Assembly: GCA_029974035.1 (NCBI GenBank)
Contig: JARKQG010000013.1
Span: forward strand, 1 to 60,806
DNA from: Eubacteriales bacterium
Lineage (GTDB): Bacteria > Bacillota_A > Clostridia > Christensenellales > Aristaeellaceae
Length of the DNA: 60,806 bases
Direction: 5' to 3'
In this document: in pieces, positions 33,133-43,138 of the stretch
How positions within the stretch are numbered: position 1 is the stretch's first letter
How the letters are laid out: every line of letters begins with the position of its first letter
The notes under the pieces: generated by a model
Database searches by the model: none
What the model saw: the letters and a program-made list of their open reading frames with translations, nothing else
Told to the model about the DNA's origin: nothing
Translations under genes and position numbers: made by a program

Positions 33133-34296
33133 ATGTATACGATCAGAACCCTCAACGATATCTCGCCCATCTACAAAAACCACCTGAGCGCGGACCGCTA
33201 CGCCGTGGGCCCCGAAACGGAAAACCCCGACGCCATCCTGGTGCGCAGCGCCGACATGCACAAGCTGGCGCTGCCCGAATCGCTGCTGGCCGTGGCCCGG
33301 GCTGGGGCGGGCGTCAACAACATCCCCGTGGACGCGCTGGCGCAAAAGGGCGTGGTGGTGTTCAACACCCCCGGCGCCAACGCCAACGCGGTGCGCGAGC
33401 TGGCCGTGGCGGCGCTTCTGCTGTCCTCGCGCAAGATCATCAAGGGCATCGAATGGGTACGCACCCTCAAGGGCATGGGCGCGGAGGTGCCCAAGCTGGT
33501 GGAAAAGGGCAAGAGCCGGTTCGTGGGGCCGGAGCTCCGGGGCAAGACGCTGGGCGTGATCGGTCTGGGCGGCGTGGGCGTATTGGTGGCCAACGCCGGC
33601 GCCGGGCTGGACATGAACGTCATCGGCTTTGACCCGTTCATCACCGTGGAACACGCCTGGATGCTGTCCCGGTCGGTGCACCGCGTGTCCAGCCAGGAGG
33701 AGCTCTTGTCCAAGAGCGACTACGTATCCATCCACATCCCGCTGATGGCCGAAACCCGCGGCAGCTTCGGCGCGGCCCAGCTCGCCCACATGAAGCGCGG
33801 CGCGACGCTGATCAACCTGTCCCGCGGCGAGCTGGTGGTCAACCGGGACGTGCTGGCCGCCATCGAGAGCCGCCGCCTGCGCGCTTACGTGACCGACTTC
33901 CCCGAGGACGAGCTGATCGGTGAAAAGGGCGTGGTGGCCATCCCCCACCTGGGCGCGTCCACCCCGGAGAGCGAGGACAACTGCGTGGTCATGGCCAGCC
34001 GCCAGATCGACGAATACCTGCGCCTGGGCGCGATCAAAAATTCCGTCAACTACCCGGACTGCGAGCTGGGCGACATCGCGGGACACCGCGTGTGCGTGCT
34101 GCACGCCAACGTACAGGGCGTGGTGGGCGCGATCACGGCGAAAATCGCTTCGGCCAACATCAACATCGGCGGCATGGTCAACCGCTCCCGCGGCAAGTAC
34201 GCCTACACCGCGCTGGATCTGGACGAGAGCATCCCGCCGGCGCTGTGCCGCGAGATTTCCTCGCTGGACACCGTCTACGGGGTGCGCTGTCTGTGA
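33133..34296 (+). CDS. serA: Phosphoglycerate dehydrogenase with a C-terminal ACT domain
   Basis: 387 residues. The nucleotide-binding motif is VIGLGGVGVLVANAGAGLDMNVIGFDP. Catalytic Arg, Glu and His are in INLSRGELVV, TDFPEDEL and IPHLGAST. A C-terminal ACT domain (GHRVCVLHANVQGVVGAITAKI) probably gives serine feedback. It starts 3 bases after the serC stop. The order serC-serA is as in other anaerobic Firmicutes. Confidence 0.94.
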   Translation: MYTIRTLNDISPIYKNHLSADRYAVGPETENPDAILVRSADMHKLALPESLLAVARAGAGVNNIPVDALAQKGVVVFNTPGANANAVRELAVAALLLSSRKIIKGIEWVRTLKGMGAEVPKLVEKGKSRFVGPELRGKTLGVIGLGGVGVLVANAGAGLDMNVIGFDPFITVEHAWMLSRSVHRVSSQEELLSKSDYVSIHIPLMAETRGSFGAAQLAHMKRGATLINLSRGELVVNRDVLAAIESRRLRAYVTDFPEDELIGEKGVVAIPHLGASTPESEDNCVVMASRQIDEYLRLGAIKNSVNYPDCELGDIAGHRVCVLHANVQGVVGAITAKIASANINIGGMVNRSRGKYAYTALDLDESIPPALCREISSLDTVYGVRCL

Positions 34297-35120
34297 CGCG
34301 CGTCAGATCGTCGCCCCACAACCATACGCGGTACGTGGACGGCAAAAATACCGTACCGGAAATGGCCCGCGCGGCGTTTGAAAGGGGCTTCGTGTCCTTC
34401 GGATTTTCCGAGCACGGCCGGCAGAGCTTTGACCGCGAGTGCGGCATGAGCCTTCTCAGGGAAGACGCCTACCGAAGAGAAGTCGCCCGGATAAAGGAAG
34501 AATATGCGGGCCGCATGCGCGTGTGGCTGGGCGTCGAGCGGGACGCCGGCGCGCTGAGTGACCGCACGCAGTACGATTACGTGATCGGCGCGCAGCACTA
34601 CCTCCCGGCCCAGGGCGGTCCCATCGCGGTGGACAGCTCCAAAGAGAACCTCATCCGCCTGATCGACGACAGCTACGGCGGCGACCCCTACCGGATGACG
34701 GCGGACTACTTCCGCCGCTACGCGGACTACATCGAGTCCTACCGGCCGGACATCATCGCCCATTTTGATCTGGTGAAAAAGCTCAACGGAAGCGGCGCCT
34801 TCTTCGACGAGAACGACCCGGGCTATATCGGCTCCGCCCTCGAGGCACTGGAGCGGATGGCCGCCTCCGGCGCGCTCCTCGAGGTCAACACGGGCGCGAT
34901 CGCCCGGGGCTGGCGGAACGACCCCTATCCCGACCCCCGCCTGCTGCGGCGTTGGCGCGAGCTGGGCGGCCGCGCGATCATCAGCGGCGACTGCCACGAC
35001 GCGGCCTACATTGACTGCGCCTTTGACCACTGCGAGCAGGCGCTGCTGGACGCGGGCTTCCGGGAGGCCTGGCGCCTGGGAACCGGGGACGACCGCTTCG
35101 AGCCGGTGCCCCTCGGTTAA
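34293..35120 (+). CDS. PHP-family phosphatase, histidinol-phosphatase-like; candidate phosphoserine phosphatase
   Basis: About 275 residues. It starts with a GTG that overlaps the serA stop (GTGA). PHP metal motifs are visible: SSPHNHTRYVDG, GFSEHGRQ, GVERD, DIIAHFDLVKKL and ISGDCHDAAYID. Family members include HisK/HisJ histidinol phosphatases. No his genes are here. Its overlap with serA, behind serC, suggests it dephosphorylates phosphoserine and completes serine synthesis, as no other phosphoserine phosphatase is seen in the window. The activity is inferred from context. Confidence 0.8.
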   Translation: MTRVRSSPHNHTRYVDGKNTVPEMARAAFERGFVSFGFSEHGRQSFDRECGMSLLREDAYRREVARIKEEYAGRMRVWLGVERDAGALSDRTQYDYVIGAQHYLPAQGGPIAVDSSKENLIRLIDDSYGGDPYRMTADYFRRYADYIESYRPDIIAHFDLVKKLNGSGAFFDENDPGYIGSALEALERMAASGALLEVNTGAIARGWRNDPYPDPRLLRRWRELGGRAIISGDCHDAAYIDCAFDHCEQALLDAGFREAWRLGTGDDRFEPVPLG

Positions 35121-35174
35121 GCCTTCGGATTCTTCAGCGCGAAGGAAGCGCGTTTCGGACAGAATGCCGCATGG

Positions 35175-35489
35175 TCATTCGCTGTCCCATTCCTCAAAAT
35201 TGTCCCTGAGCAGCCGGCCGATCTCCTTCAGCACGTTGCGCTGCCGCCCGCTGGCGGGCGTCTTGTCCAGCACATTGTCGCCCAGCGAGTCCTGGAGCAT
35301 GTAGTCCATCGACAGGCTGAGCTCGTTGGCGATGGCCACCAGCGTCTCCACGCTGGCCTTGCGGGTGCCGCGCTCAATGTGCCCGAGAAAGGAAAGCGAA
35401 AGGCCCAGCTTGCGGGCCAGCTCCTCCTGCGTCATCCGCATCGCCTTGCGGCGCTTGCGGATCCTCATGCCAAGGCTCTTGTAGTCCAT
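35175..35489 (-). CDS. XRE-family transcriptional regulator
   Basis: About 104 residues. A single helix-turn-helix (RIRKRRKAMRMTQEELARKLGLSLSFLGHIERGTRKASVETLVAIANELSLSMDYML) is followed by a 35-residue tail. I took the second of two adjacent ATG codons because GAGGG lies 8 bases before it; the first at 35495 adds two residues. It is divergent from a membrane protein/kinase/sigma-like operon whose promoter carries a 26-bp inverted repeat, its likely operator. Confidence 0.82.
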   Translation of the reverse strand: MDYKSLGMRIRKRRKAMRMTQEELARKLGLSLSFLGHIERGTRKASVETLVAIANELSLSMDYMLQDSLGDNVLDKTPASGRQRNVLKEIGRLLRDNFEEWDSE

Positions 35490-35596
35490 ATCCATATCCC
35501 TCGTCCCGACCGCAAATTGTGTCCGGCCCAGGAAGCGCCGGACCCGTTCCGTTCCATTGACGCGGTTTTGCCGCGAAAAGTTCCGGTCCGCAGCCC

Positions 35597-35635
35597 CTGG
35601 CGCGCTTGATAAGGCGCGCCAGAAAATGCTATAAT
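35597..35635 (+). promoter_or_regulatory. Promoter with an inverted repeat centred on the -35
   Basis: CTGGCGCGC-N8-GCGCGCCAG (35597-35622) is a perfect inverted repeat. Its 8-base centre contains the -35 TTGATA (35606-35611). The -10 TATAAT (35630-35635) lies 18 bp downstream. The repeat is between divergent genes, so it does not terminate either one and is better read as an operator, perhaps for the adjacent XRE protein. Confidence 0.7.
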
Positions 35636-35664
35636 AAGAAAAAATTGATGCGTTGGAGCGACCG

Positions 35665-36039
35665 ATGCGAAAACCCTTGCGGCGCTGGCCGTGGCTGATC
35701 CTGGGGCAGGCGCTGATTCTTTCGATTTTGACGGCGCTGGCGGTTCTGACGCTCACCGGCGCGGACGCGGACGGCGCGGCGTATCGGGCGATGATGTGGG
35801 GCGTCGTGCCGCTCTCCGGCGCGGTGACGGCTTTTTTCGCCGTTTTTCGGGGCCTGAATAGCTTCGCGGCGTTTTGGCTGCCGCCCGTCGTCCAAACCGC
35901 GGTCCACTGGCTGATCACGGGGATGCCGCCGCTCTCGGCGGGCATGCCGCTGACGGCCGCGCTGGTCTCGATCGTGGGCGCGGCGGCCGGCGAGGAGGCC
36001 CGGCGCCGCTTTCAAAAGCAAAACCGCAGAAAGAAATAA
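35665..36039 (+). CDS. Small integral membrane protein of unknown function
   Basis: About 124 residues with three to four hydrophobic segments: WLILGQALILSILTALAVLTL, MMWGVVPLSGAVTAFFAVF, FWLPPVVQTAVHWLITGM and LTAALVSIVGAAAG. The ends are basic (MRKPLRRW and EEARRRFQKQNRRKK). The pattern resembles small membrane proteins near sporulation or envelope genes, but I do not recognise the family. The ATG at 35665 follows GGAG. It heads an operon with the FGGY kinase. Confidence 0.7.
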   Translation: MRKPLRRWPWLILGQALILSILTALAVLTLTGADADGAAYRAMMWGVVPLSGAVTAFFAVFRGLNSFAAFWLPPVVQTAVHWLITGMPPLSAGMPLTAALVSIVGAAAGEEARRRFQKQNRRKK

Positions 36040-36052
36040 TCGGAGGCGCGAC

Positions 36053-37576
36053 ATGGCGAAAAATCTGATCCTCACCTGTGACGCGGGCACGACCGGCAGC
36101 AAGTGTTCGGTGTTTGACCCCAAGGGCGCGGCGCTGTGCGTGGTGAAAAAAGAGTACGGCACCGCGTACCCCAAGCCCAACTGGTCCGAACAGGACCCGG
36201 AGGTGCTGCTCCAGTCCATCATCGACGGCGTTCGGGAGCTGCTCTCCCAGGTCAGCCCCCAGGACATTGCCTGCGTGGGCCTTTCCGGCACGATGAATGG
36301 CTGCATCGCCGTCGCCGAGAACGGCCGCGCCCTCTACCCCAACATCATCCACTCGGACTCCCGCGCCTGGCGGGAGGCCCAGGCCATCGAAAAGGTGATC
36401 TCCCGGGAAGATTTTTACCGCATGACCGGCAACCGGCTGGACCACCACTTCACGCTGCCCAAGATCCTGTGGGTGCGCAAGCACCTGCCGGACGTCTACC
36501 GGCGCACCCGCTGGTGGCTGAACACCAAGGACTATCTTTACGCGCGGCTCACGGGGCGCGTGGGCTTCACCGACTATTCCGACGCGTCGCTGACCATTGC
36601 GCTGGACCTCAAGAAGAAGGCCTGGGCCTCCGAGCTTCTCACCGATCTGGGCCTTGACCCCGCCCGGATGCCCCAGGTGCTGAAGGGCTCGGACGTTTCC
36701 GGCCGCGTCACCCGCGAGATGGCGCGCCTGACGGGCCTTCTGCCCGGGACGCCGGTTTCCATGGGCGGCGGCGACGGCGCCTGCGCCGGCCGCGGCGCGG
36801 GGCTTTTCAAGCCGGGCGCGGGCTACTGCTGCATCGGCTCCAGCGCCTGGGTGTCCCAGCTGACGCCGGAACCGCTGCTGGACGGCCGGCAGCGCATCTT
36901 CAACTATCTGGACATGGACGGCGAGATCAACCACTCGCTGGGCGTGGTGCAGACCGCCGCCTCCGCCTACGACTGGGCGGTGGGCAACCTGCTCTCCGAC
37001 GGGCGCAAACTGACCGGCGCGGATTATTCCCGCATTGAGAACATGGCTCGCCAGATCGATCCGGGCGCGGAGGGCGTGATGTTCCTCAACACCCTCATGG
37101 GCGAGCGCACCCCCTACTGGGACCCCAACTCCAAGGGCTGCCTGGTGGGCTTTTCGCTCTACCACGACCAGCGCCACGTGGCCCGGGCCATCTATGAGGG
37201 GGTGGCGCTGTCGCTCAACACCGTGGCCCGCATCATGGCGGAAAACGGCGCGCCCATTGACTCCATCATCCTCACCGGCGGCGGCGCGCGCAGCGGCCTG
37301 TGGCCGGACATCTTCGCCAGCGTCTTCGGCGTGCCCACCAGCGTCCACTACGCGCCGGGCGAGGGCACCAGCCTGGGCGCGGCGATGACGGCGGGCGTGG
37401 GCATCGGCATCTTCAAAGACTACGCGGAGGCGGCGGGCATCGTGCGCACCCGGTCGCAGCACGCGGTCAACCCCGCCTGGGCCGACAAGTACAAAAAGGT
37501 GTACGCCATCTTCAGCGGCATCTACGACCGGATGAAACCCGTCTTTGACGGCATCGCGGGAGAATGGCCGCAATGA
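36053..37576 (+). CDS. FGGY-family carbohydrate kinase, xylulokinase-like
   Basis: 507 residues. ATP-binding and sugar-binding landmarks are CDAGTTGSKCSVFD, GLSGTMNGCIAVAENG, GGGDGACAGRGAG and SIILTGGGARSGLWPDIFASVFG. Length and the C-terminus (NPAWADKYKKVYAIFSGIYDRMKPVF) resemble XylB. It phosphorylates a ketose or polyol, with the exact substrate unknown. No isomerase or transporter gene accompanies it. The sigma-like gene starts inside its stop (ATGA). Confidence 0.9.
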   Translation: MAKNLILTCDAGTTGSKCSVFDPKGAALCVVKKEYGTAYPKPNWSEQDPEVLLQSIIDGVRELLSQVSPQDIACVGLSGTMNGCIAVAENGRALYPNIIHSDSRAWREAQAIEKVISREDFYRMTGNRLDHHFTLPKILWVRKHLPDVYRRTRWWLNTKDYLYARLTGRVGFTDYSDASLTIALDLKKKAWASELLTDLGLDPARMPQVLKGSDVSGRVTREMARLTGLLPGTPVSMGGGDGACAGRGAGLFKPGAGYCCIGSSAWVSQLTPEPLLDGRQRIFNYLDMDGEINHSLGVVQTAASAYDWAVGNLLSDGRKLTGADYSRIENMARQIDPGAEGVMFLNTLMGERTPYWDPNSKGCLVGFSLYHDQRHVARAIYEGVALSLNTVARIMAENGAPIDSIILTGGGARSGLWPDIFASVFGVPTSVHYAPGEGTSLGAAMTAGVGIGIFKDYAEAAGIVRTRSQHAVNPAWADKYKKVYAIFSGIYDRMKPVFDGIAGEWPQ

Positions 37577-38358
37577 AGCCCTCCATCGACGACCCCCACG
37601 GCTTCATCGAGCGGGTCCGCCCCGCCTATGACGAGTTGTTCCAGTGCGCCTACGCGCTGACCGGCAACCTTGAACTGGCGGAATACGTGCTGCGCAGCGC
37701 GCTGCTGGCGGCGTATTTGCGCCGCGGCGAGTGGCACGAGCGGATGAGCTTTCACGAGGGCATCGCCTACGCGCTGCGGGCCGTGGCGCTGACGGAGCTG
37801 AAGCGCATCCGCGCTGTCGGCGGCTACGAGCTGGACTGGGCCCTCCCCTCCGGGCCGGACCTGACGCCGGAGGAGGCGGCGCTCTTCGCCCGCGTGGAGC
37901 GGGAATCGCCCCGCACCCAGCGGCTGATGCTGATGCTCTACGGCTGCGCGATGAAGGTGTCCCAGACGGCCCAGGCGCTCTCGATGAGCCCTCCCGCCGT
38001 GCGGGAGGCCCAGCGGAGGCTTCTTTCGCGGCTCACCCGGGCGACGCGCCTCGGGCGGCGTGAGATGGAGGCGCGGCTCGAGCGCCTCAGCGAAAAGCTG
38101 CTGTCAACCCCCTGTCCCGACGCGCCCGCCTGCGGGCAGGTGCTGCGCGCCTTTGAGCGCGATGCCCAGGGGCAGGCCGGCCGAAAAAAAAGCGCGAGCC
38201 ATGTGGTGGGGATGGCGTTTCTCATCGCTGGGGCGCTATTGTGCGCGCTATTGTTCTGGCTCCTGACGGTGCTGATGGAGCCGCGCGCCACCGTGTCCCC
38301 CACGGCGCGCCCGGCCGCCGCCGAAACCGGTGCAATTTCTTCAACAAACGCTGGTTGA
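37573..38358 (+). CDS. Sigma-factor-like protein with a C-terminal membrane helix
   Basis: About 261 residues. Residues 15-50 (AYDELFQCAYALTGNLELAEYVLRSALLAAYL) resemble sigma region 2. Residues about 110-160 (ESPRTQRLMLMLYGCAMKVSQTAQALSMSPPAVREAQRRLLSRL) look like region 4. The C-terminal part has one strong hydrophobic segment (about 211-235) and a 26-residue Ala/Thr/Pro-rich tail outside. The protein would be tethered to the membrane, and no separate anti-sigma gene is seen. It is translationally coupled to the FGGY kinase. Confidence 0.65.
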   Translation: MKPSIDDPHGFIERVRPAYDELFQCAYALTGNLELAEYVLRSALLAAYLRRGEWHERMSFHEGIAYALRAVALTELKRIRAVGGYELDWALPSGPDLTPEEAALFARVERESPRTQRLMLMLYGCAMKVSQTAQALSMSPPAVREAQRRLLSRLTRATRLGRREMEARLERLSEKLLSTPCPDAPACGQVLRAFERDAQGQAGRKKSASHVVGMAFLIAGALLCALLFWLLTVLMEPRATVSPTARPAAAETGAISSTNAG

Positions 38359-38384
38359 CAAACGCCGCGCGCGCTTGATATACT
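38355..38384 (+). promoter_or_regulatory. guaB promoter
   Basis: Consensus -35 TTGACA (38355-38360) and -10 TATACT (38379-38384), 18 bp apart. The -35 starts inside the last codon of the sigma-like gene. Confidence 0.75.
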
Positions 38385-38397
38385 TGCCGAAATATAG

Positions 38398-39870
<1,473 letters not shown>

Positions 39871-39890
39871 GCGCAAAGGAAGCCTGTACG

Positions 39891-41609
39891 ATGAATGGAT
39901 TCGCCCCCGGGCGTTTGGCGCCCGCAAAGCTGACCGCGCTGGTTCTGGCGCTGATTCTGACGCTGGTTCCGCTCCAGGCCCCTCCCGCGCTGGCCGCCGA
40001 AAGGGTGCGCGTGACGCTGCGCGCCTCGGTCACGCTGGGGCTGGTGCCCGGGTGGAACGACAGCCAGATGCTGACCGCCTCGGTCAAGGCGCCGGAGGGC
40101 GACGAGACGCCCGCCGTACTGTGGCAGAGCAGCGCGCCCACCGTGGTGAAAGTGGACGCCGAGGGCCGGCTGACCGCCCTCCGAAAGGGCACCGCCACCA
40201 TCCGCGCCACCGCGGGCGGCGTCACGGCCCGCTGCCGCGTTACCGTCAAGCGGCTGCCCGTGCGCTCACTGACGCTGAGCCGCAAAAAGGTGACGCTGCT
40301 GGCGGGCCGCGACGGGTACCAGTTTGTTTCAAAGACCACGCCTTCAAACGCGGACAACCCCGCCGTCACCTGGTCCAGCTCGCGCCCCACCGTGGCCTCG
40401 GTGGACCCGGAGACCGGCTACGTCACGCCACTGAAGGCCGGCACCGCCACCATCCGCTGCCGCGCCGCCGACGGCACCCAGAAAAAGGCCTACGCCACCG
40501 TGGTGGTCAAGCCCGTGGTGCCCACGGCGCTGACCCTTGACCAGCCGTCCCTTGAGATCAACCTCGGCGCCACGGCGGCTCTGACGGCCACCGTTTCCCC
40601 CGCCGACGCCACCGATTCGCGGGTGACGTGGGCCAGCAGCAACCCCTCCGTCGCGTCCGTTTCCGGCGGCGTCGTGACCGGCCGGAAGTACGGCCGGGCC
40701 ACCATCACCGCCAAGACCCGATCGGGCTCCATCCGCGCCCGGTGCCTTGTCAGCGTGGGCTACTTCACCACCACCTTCCGGGCGCTGGTCGTGGGCCAGG
40801 AGACCTATGTCGAGGCGATGGGCGGCAGGCTGGAGGGGCCCCATGTGGACGCGAGCCTGGTCAACAGCATGCTGCTCAACAGCGATTTTGGCGGCGGCAA
40901 GCGCGTGGACGTGACGCTGAAGGAAAACCTGACCGCGGAAAACCTGCGCAAGGAGCTGCGCAAAATGGCCTCCTGGGGCGTGGACGCGGACGACGTGACC
41001 TACTTCTACTATTCCGGCCACGGCAGCGAGGACGATCCCGGCGCGCTGGTGGGCGTGGACGGCGGCACCGTATCGGTGGACGAAGTGCGCCGCTACCTGG
41101 ACAAGCTCCCCGGCACGGTGGTGGTCATGCTGGACAGCTGCTACTCCGGCTGGTATATCCGTTCCAAATCCGCGGGCGGCAGCCGCGGCCGCGTCGATCC
41201 CGCCGCCGTTACCAGCCGCGTGATATCCGCATTTTCAAAGGGCACCGACGGCGGACTCGCCGCCAAGACCTCGCTGGCGGATTCGCCCGCCGCCAAGGGC
41301 CGGTACATGGTGCTGACGGCCTGCTCCTCGGAGGAGTCCTCCTACATCATCCCCGCCGACAGCTTCCACGGCGCGTCGCTCTTCACCTTCCACCTGACGA
41401 CCGGCGGCGGCGTCCGCGCGGCCAACTGGGAGGCGGGAAAGCTGCAGGCCGACGCCAACGGCAACCGCATCGTCACGCTGAGCGAGCTCTACCGGTACGT
41501 CCGGACCCGCGTGGCGGCCAACGCGGCGCTGAAGCGCGCGAAAGTGAAACAGTCCGTGCGCGTCTGGCCCGCGGACAGCGCCTTTGCGGTGCTCCAGCGA
41601 ACCCCCTGA
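39891..41609 (+). CDS. Secreted caspase-like (C14) protein with N-terminal Big_2 repeats
   Basis: 572 residues. A signal peptide (MNGFAPGRLAPAKLTALVLA, cleavage near APPALAAE) is followed by three Ig-like Big_2 repeats (about 37-119, 120-209, 210-293). Each carries the PTVVKVD / RPTVASVD / NPSVASV type of strand. The C-terminal domain has caspase landmarks: a FRALVVG start, His377 in YYSGHGSED, and Cys417 in MLDSCYSG. Both catalytic residues are intact. It would act outside the membrane as a peptidase, perhaps on the cell wall surface or on other bacteria. No cleavage site or inhibitor is visible nearby. Confidence 0.85.
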   Translation: MNGFAPGRLAPAKLTALVLALILTLVPLQAPPALAAERVRVTLRASVTLGLVPGWNDSQMLTASVKAPEGDETPAVLWQSSAPTVVKVDAEGRLTALRKGTATIRATAGGVTARCRVTVKRLPVRSLTLSRKKVTLLAGRDGYQFVSKTTPSNADNPAVTWSSSRPTVASVDPETGYVTPLKAGTATIRCRAADGTQKKAYATVVVKPVVPTALTLDQPSLEINLGATAALTATVSPADATDSRVTWASSNPSVASVSGGVVTGRKYGRATITAKTRSGSIRARCLVSVGYFTTTFRALVVGQETYVEAMGGRLEGPHVDASLVNSMLLNSDFGGGKRVDVTLKENLTAENLRKELRKMASWGVDADDVTYFYYSGHGSEDDPGALVGVDGGTVSVDEVRRYLDKLPGTVVVMLDSCYSGWYIRSKSAGGSRGRVDPAAVTSRVISAFSKGTDGGLAAKTSLADSPAAKGRYMVLTACSSEESSYIIPADSFHGASLFTFHLTTGGGVRAANWEAGKLQADANGNRIVTLSELYRYVRTRVAANAALKRAKVKQSVRVWPADSAFAVLQRTP

Positions 41610-41623
41610 CCGGGTGAAACGCA

Positions 41624-41656
41624 CCGGTTGACAAAACCGGACGAGAATGGTATAGT
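41624..41656 (+). promoter_or_regulatory. Promoter of the tyrosine T-box operon
   Basis: -35 TTGACA (41628-41633) and -10 TATAGT (41651-41656) are 17 bp apart. The -35 overlaps the hairpin CCGGTT-GACAA-AACCGG (41624-41640). Confidence 0.75.
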
Positions 41657-41659
41657 AAA

Positions 41660-41918
41660 ATGAAACGCGAGGATGGGAACCAGTACGCGCGAAGTCACGC
41701 TTCAGAGAGCCCTCGGCCGGTGCGAGAGGGCGCGCGAATCGGGCGGAATACATCCCGGAGCGGAGCGGGCGAACCCTCCCGGCGGGCCGGGGTCCGATAG
41801 TCCGCTACGGCCAGCGACCGTGACAGCGCTTCGAGGCCGCCCCTGGGCGGCGAACGGAAGTGGTACCGCGGCAACGCCGCCTTCCCCGTACGGGGCGGGC
41901 GGTTTTTCGATATCAGGG
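41660..41918 (+). promoter_or_regulatory. Tyrosine-specific T-box leader
   Basis: The leader carries the T-box landmarks in order. CAGAGAGC (AG bulge) and GGTGCGAGAG (distal loop) are in stem I. GGAATACATC has the tyrosine codon UAC at 41749-41751 as the specifier. The T-box bulge TGGTACCGCG is at 41861-41870. A terminator follows, GCCGCC..CCCC-GTA-GGGG..GGGCGG and TTTTT (41875-41917). Uncharged tRNA-Tyr would pair with it and allow readthrough into the aminotransferase and tyrS genes. Confidence 0.93.
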
Positions 41919-41929
41919 AGGGGAAGTTC

Positions 41930-43138
41930 ATGAAGTTTACCCAGGATATGCTGGCCGGGCAGATGCGCGACATCAGTGGCAGCGCCATTCGCGAAATCTT
42001 TCACCTGCTGGCCAGGCCCGGCATGATCTCCTTTGCGGGCGGCAACCCCGCCGCCAGCGCGCTGGAGCCGGAGGTGATCTCCGAAATGGCGCGGGAGGTG
42101 CTGGAGAAAAACGGCTGGACGCTGCTCCAGTACGGCGCCACGGAGGGCTTTGCGCCGCTGCGGGAGAGCATCGCAGCCTTCTCCGCGCGGGCGGGCGTCC
42201 GGACCGATCCTTCCCACATCCTGCCCACCCAGGGCTCGCAGCAGGCGATGGATCTGATCTGCAAGGCGCTGCTCAACCCGGGCGATGCGGTGCTGGTGGA
42301 GTCCCCCACGTTTCTCGGCGCGCTGCACACGCTGCGCACCTACCGGGCGGATCTGCACGCCCTCGAAACCGACGAGGGCGGCGTGATCGTGGACGCCGCC
42401 GAGGAGGCGATCCGCCGGCACCACCCAAAGCTGATGTACGTCATCCCCACCTTCCAAAACCCCACCGGCCGCACGCTGGCGCGGGATCGCCGGGAAAAGC
42501 TGGCGCGCCTGGCCGCGCGCTACGGCGTGGTGCTGATCGAGGACGACCCCTACCGCGACGTGCGCTTTTCCGGCGAGCCGCTGCCCGCCATCAAATCCTT
42601 TGATTCCGAAGGCTGGGTGGTGTACCTGGGCAGCTTCTCCAAGACCATCGCGCCGGGGCTCCGGGTGGGCTACGCGGCGGTGGACAACGAGGCGCTGCTG
42701 AAGAAGATGATCATCGGCAAGCAGGCCACCGACGTGCATTCGCCGCTGATCAACCAGGCCATCGTGGACGCGTACCTGCGCAGCGGACGGATGGACGGCC
42801 ATCTGGCGCGCATTTCGGCCGACTACGGCGCGCGGCTTCGCGTGATGCTGGAAAAGCTGGACGAGCTTCCCCCCTCCGTCGCCCACACGCAGCCCGAGGG
42901 CGGCCTGTTCGTCTGGGCCGCCCTGCCCGAAGGCGTGGACGCATTGGCCATGCTGAAAGAAGCGGTGGCCGAAAATGTCGCCTACGTGCCCGGCACCCAC
43001 TTTTACTTTGACGGCGGCCGCCTGAACACCATGCGCCTGAACTTCTCCAACGGCAGGTTCACGGACGTGGCGGAGGGCATGGCCCGCCTCAACGCCATCA
43101 TTCTCAGGACGCTTGAAAAAACGGAGGGTTCCAAATGA
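41930..43138 (+). CDS. PLP-dependent aminotransferase, probable aromatic/tyrosine aminotransferase
   Basis: 402 residues of the class I/II fold, LysN/MocR-like subgroup without a DNA-binding domain. The PLP lysine is in [20 protein letters not shown] and the ring-contacting Asp in [14 protein letters not shown]. It is the first gene behind a tyrosine T-box and overlaps tyrS as ATGA. This ties it to tyrosine supply, most simply the last transamination step from 4-hydroxyphenylpyruvate. A broader 2-aminoadipate or branched-chain role cannot be excluded. Confidence 0.85.
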   Translation: MKFTQDMLAGQMRDISGSAIREIFHLLARPGMISFAGGNPAASALEPEVISEMAREVLEKNGWTLLQYGATEGFAPLRESIAAFSARAGVRTDPSHILPTQGSQQAMDLICKALLNPGDAVLVESPTFLGALHTLRTYRADLHALETDEGGVIVDAAEEAIRRHHPKLMYVIPTFQNPTGRTLARDRREKLARLAARYGVVLIEDDPYRDVRFSGEPLPAIKSFDSEGWVVYLGSFSKTIAPGLRVGYAAVDNEALLKKMIIGKQATDVHSPLINQAIVDAYLRSGRMDGHLARISADYGARLRVMLEKLDELPPSVAHTQPEGGLFVWAALPEGVDALAMLKEAVAENVAYVPGTHFYFDGGRLNTMRLNFSNGRFTDVAEGMARLNAIILRTLEKTEGSK

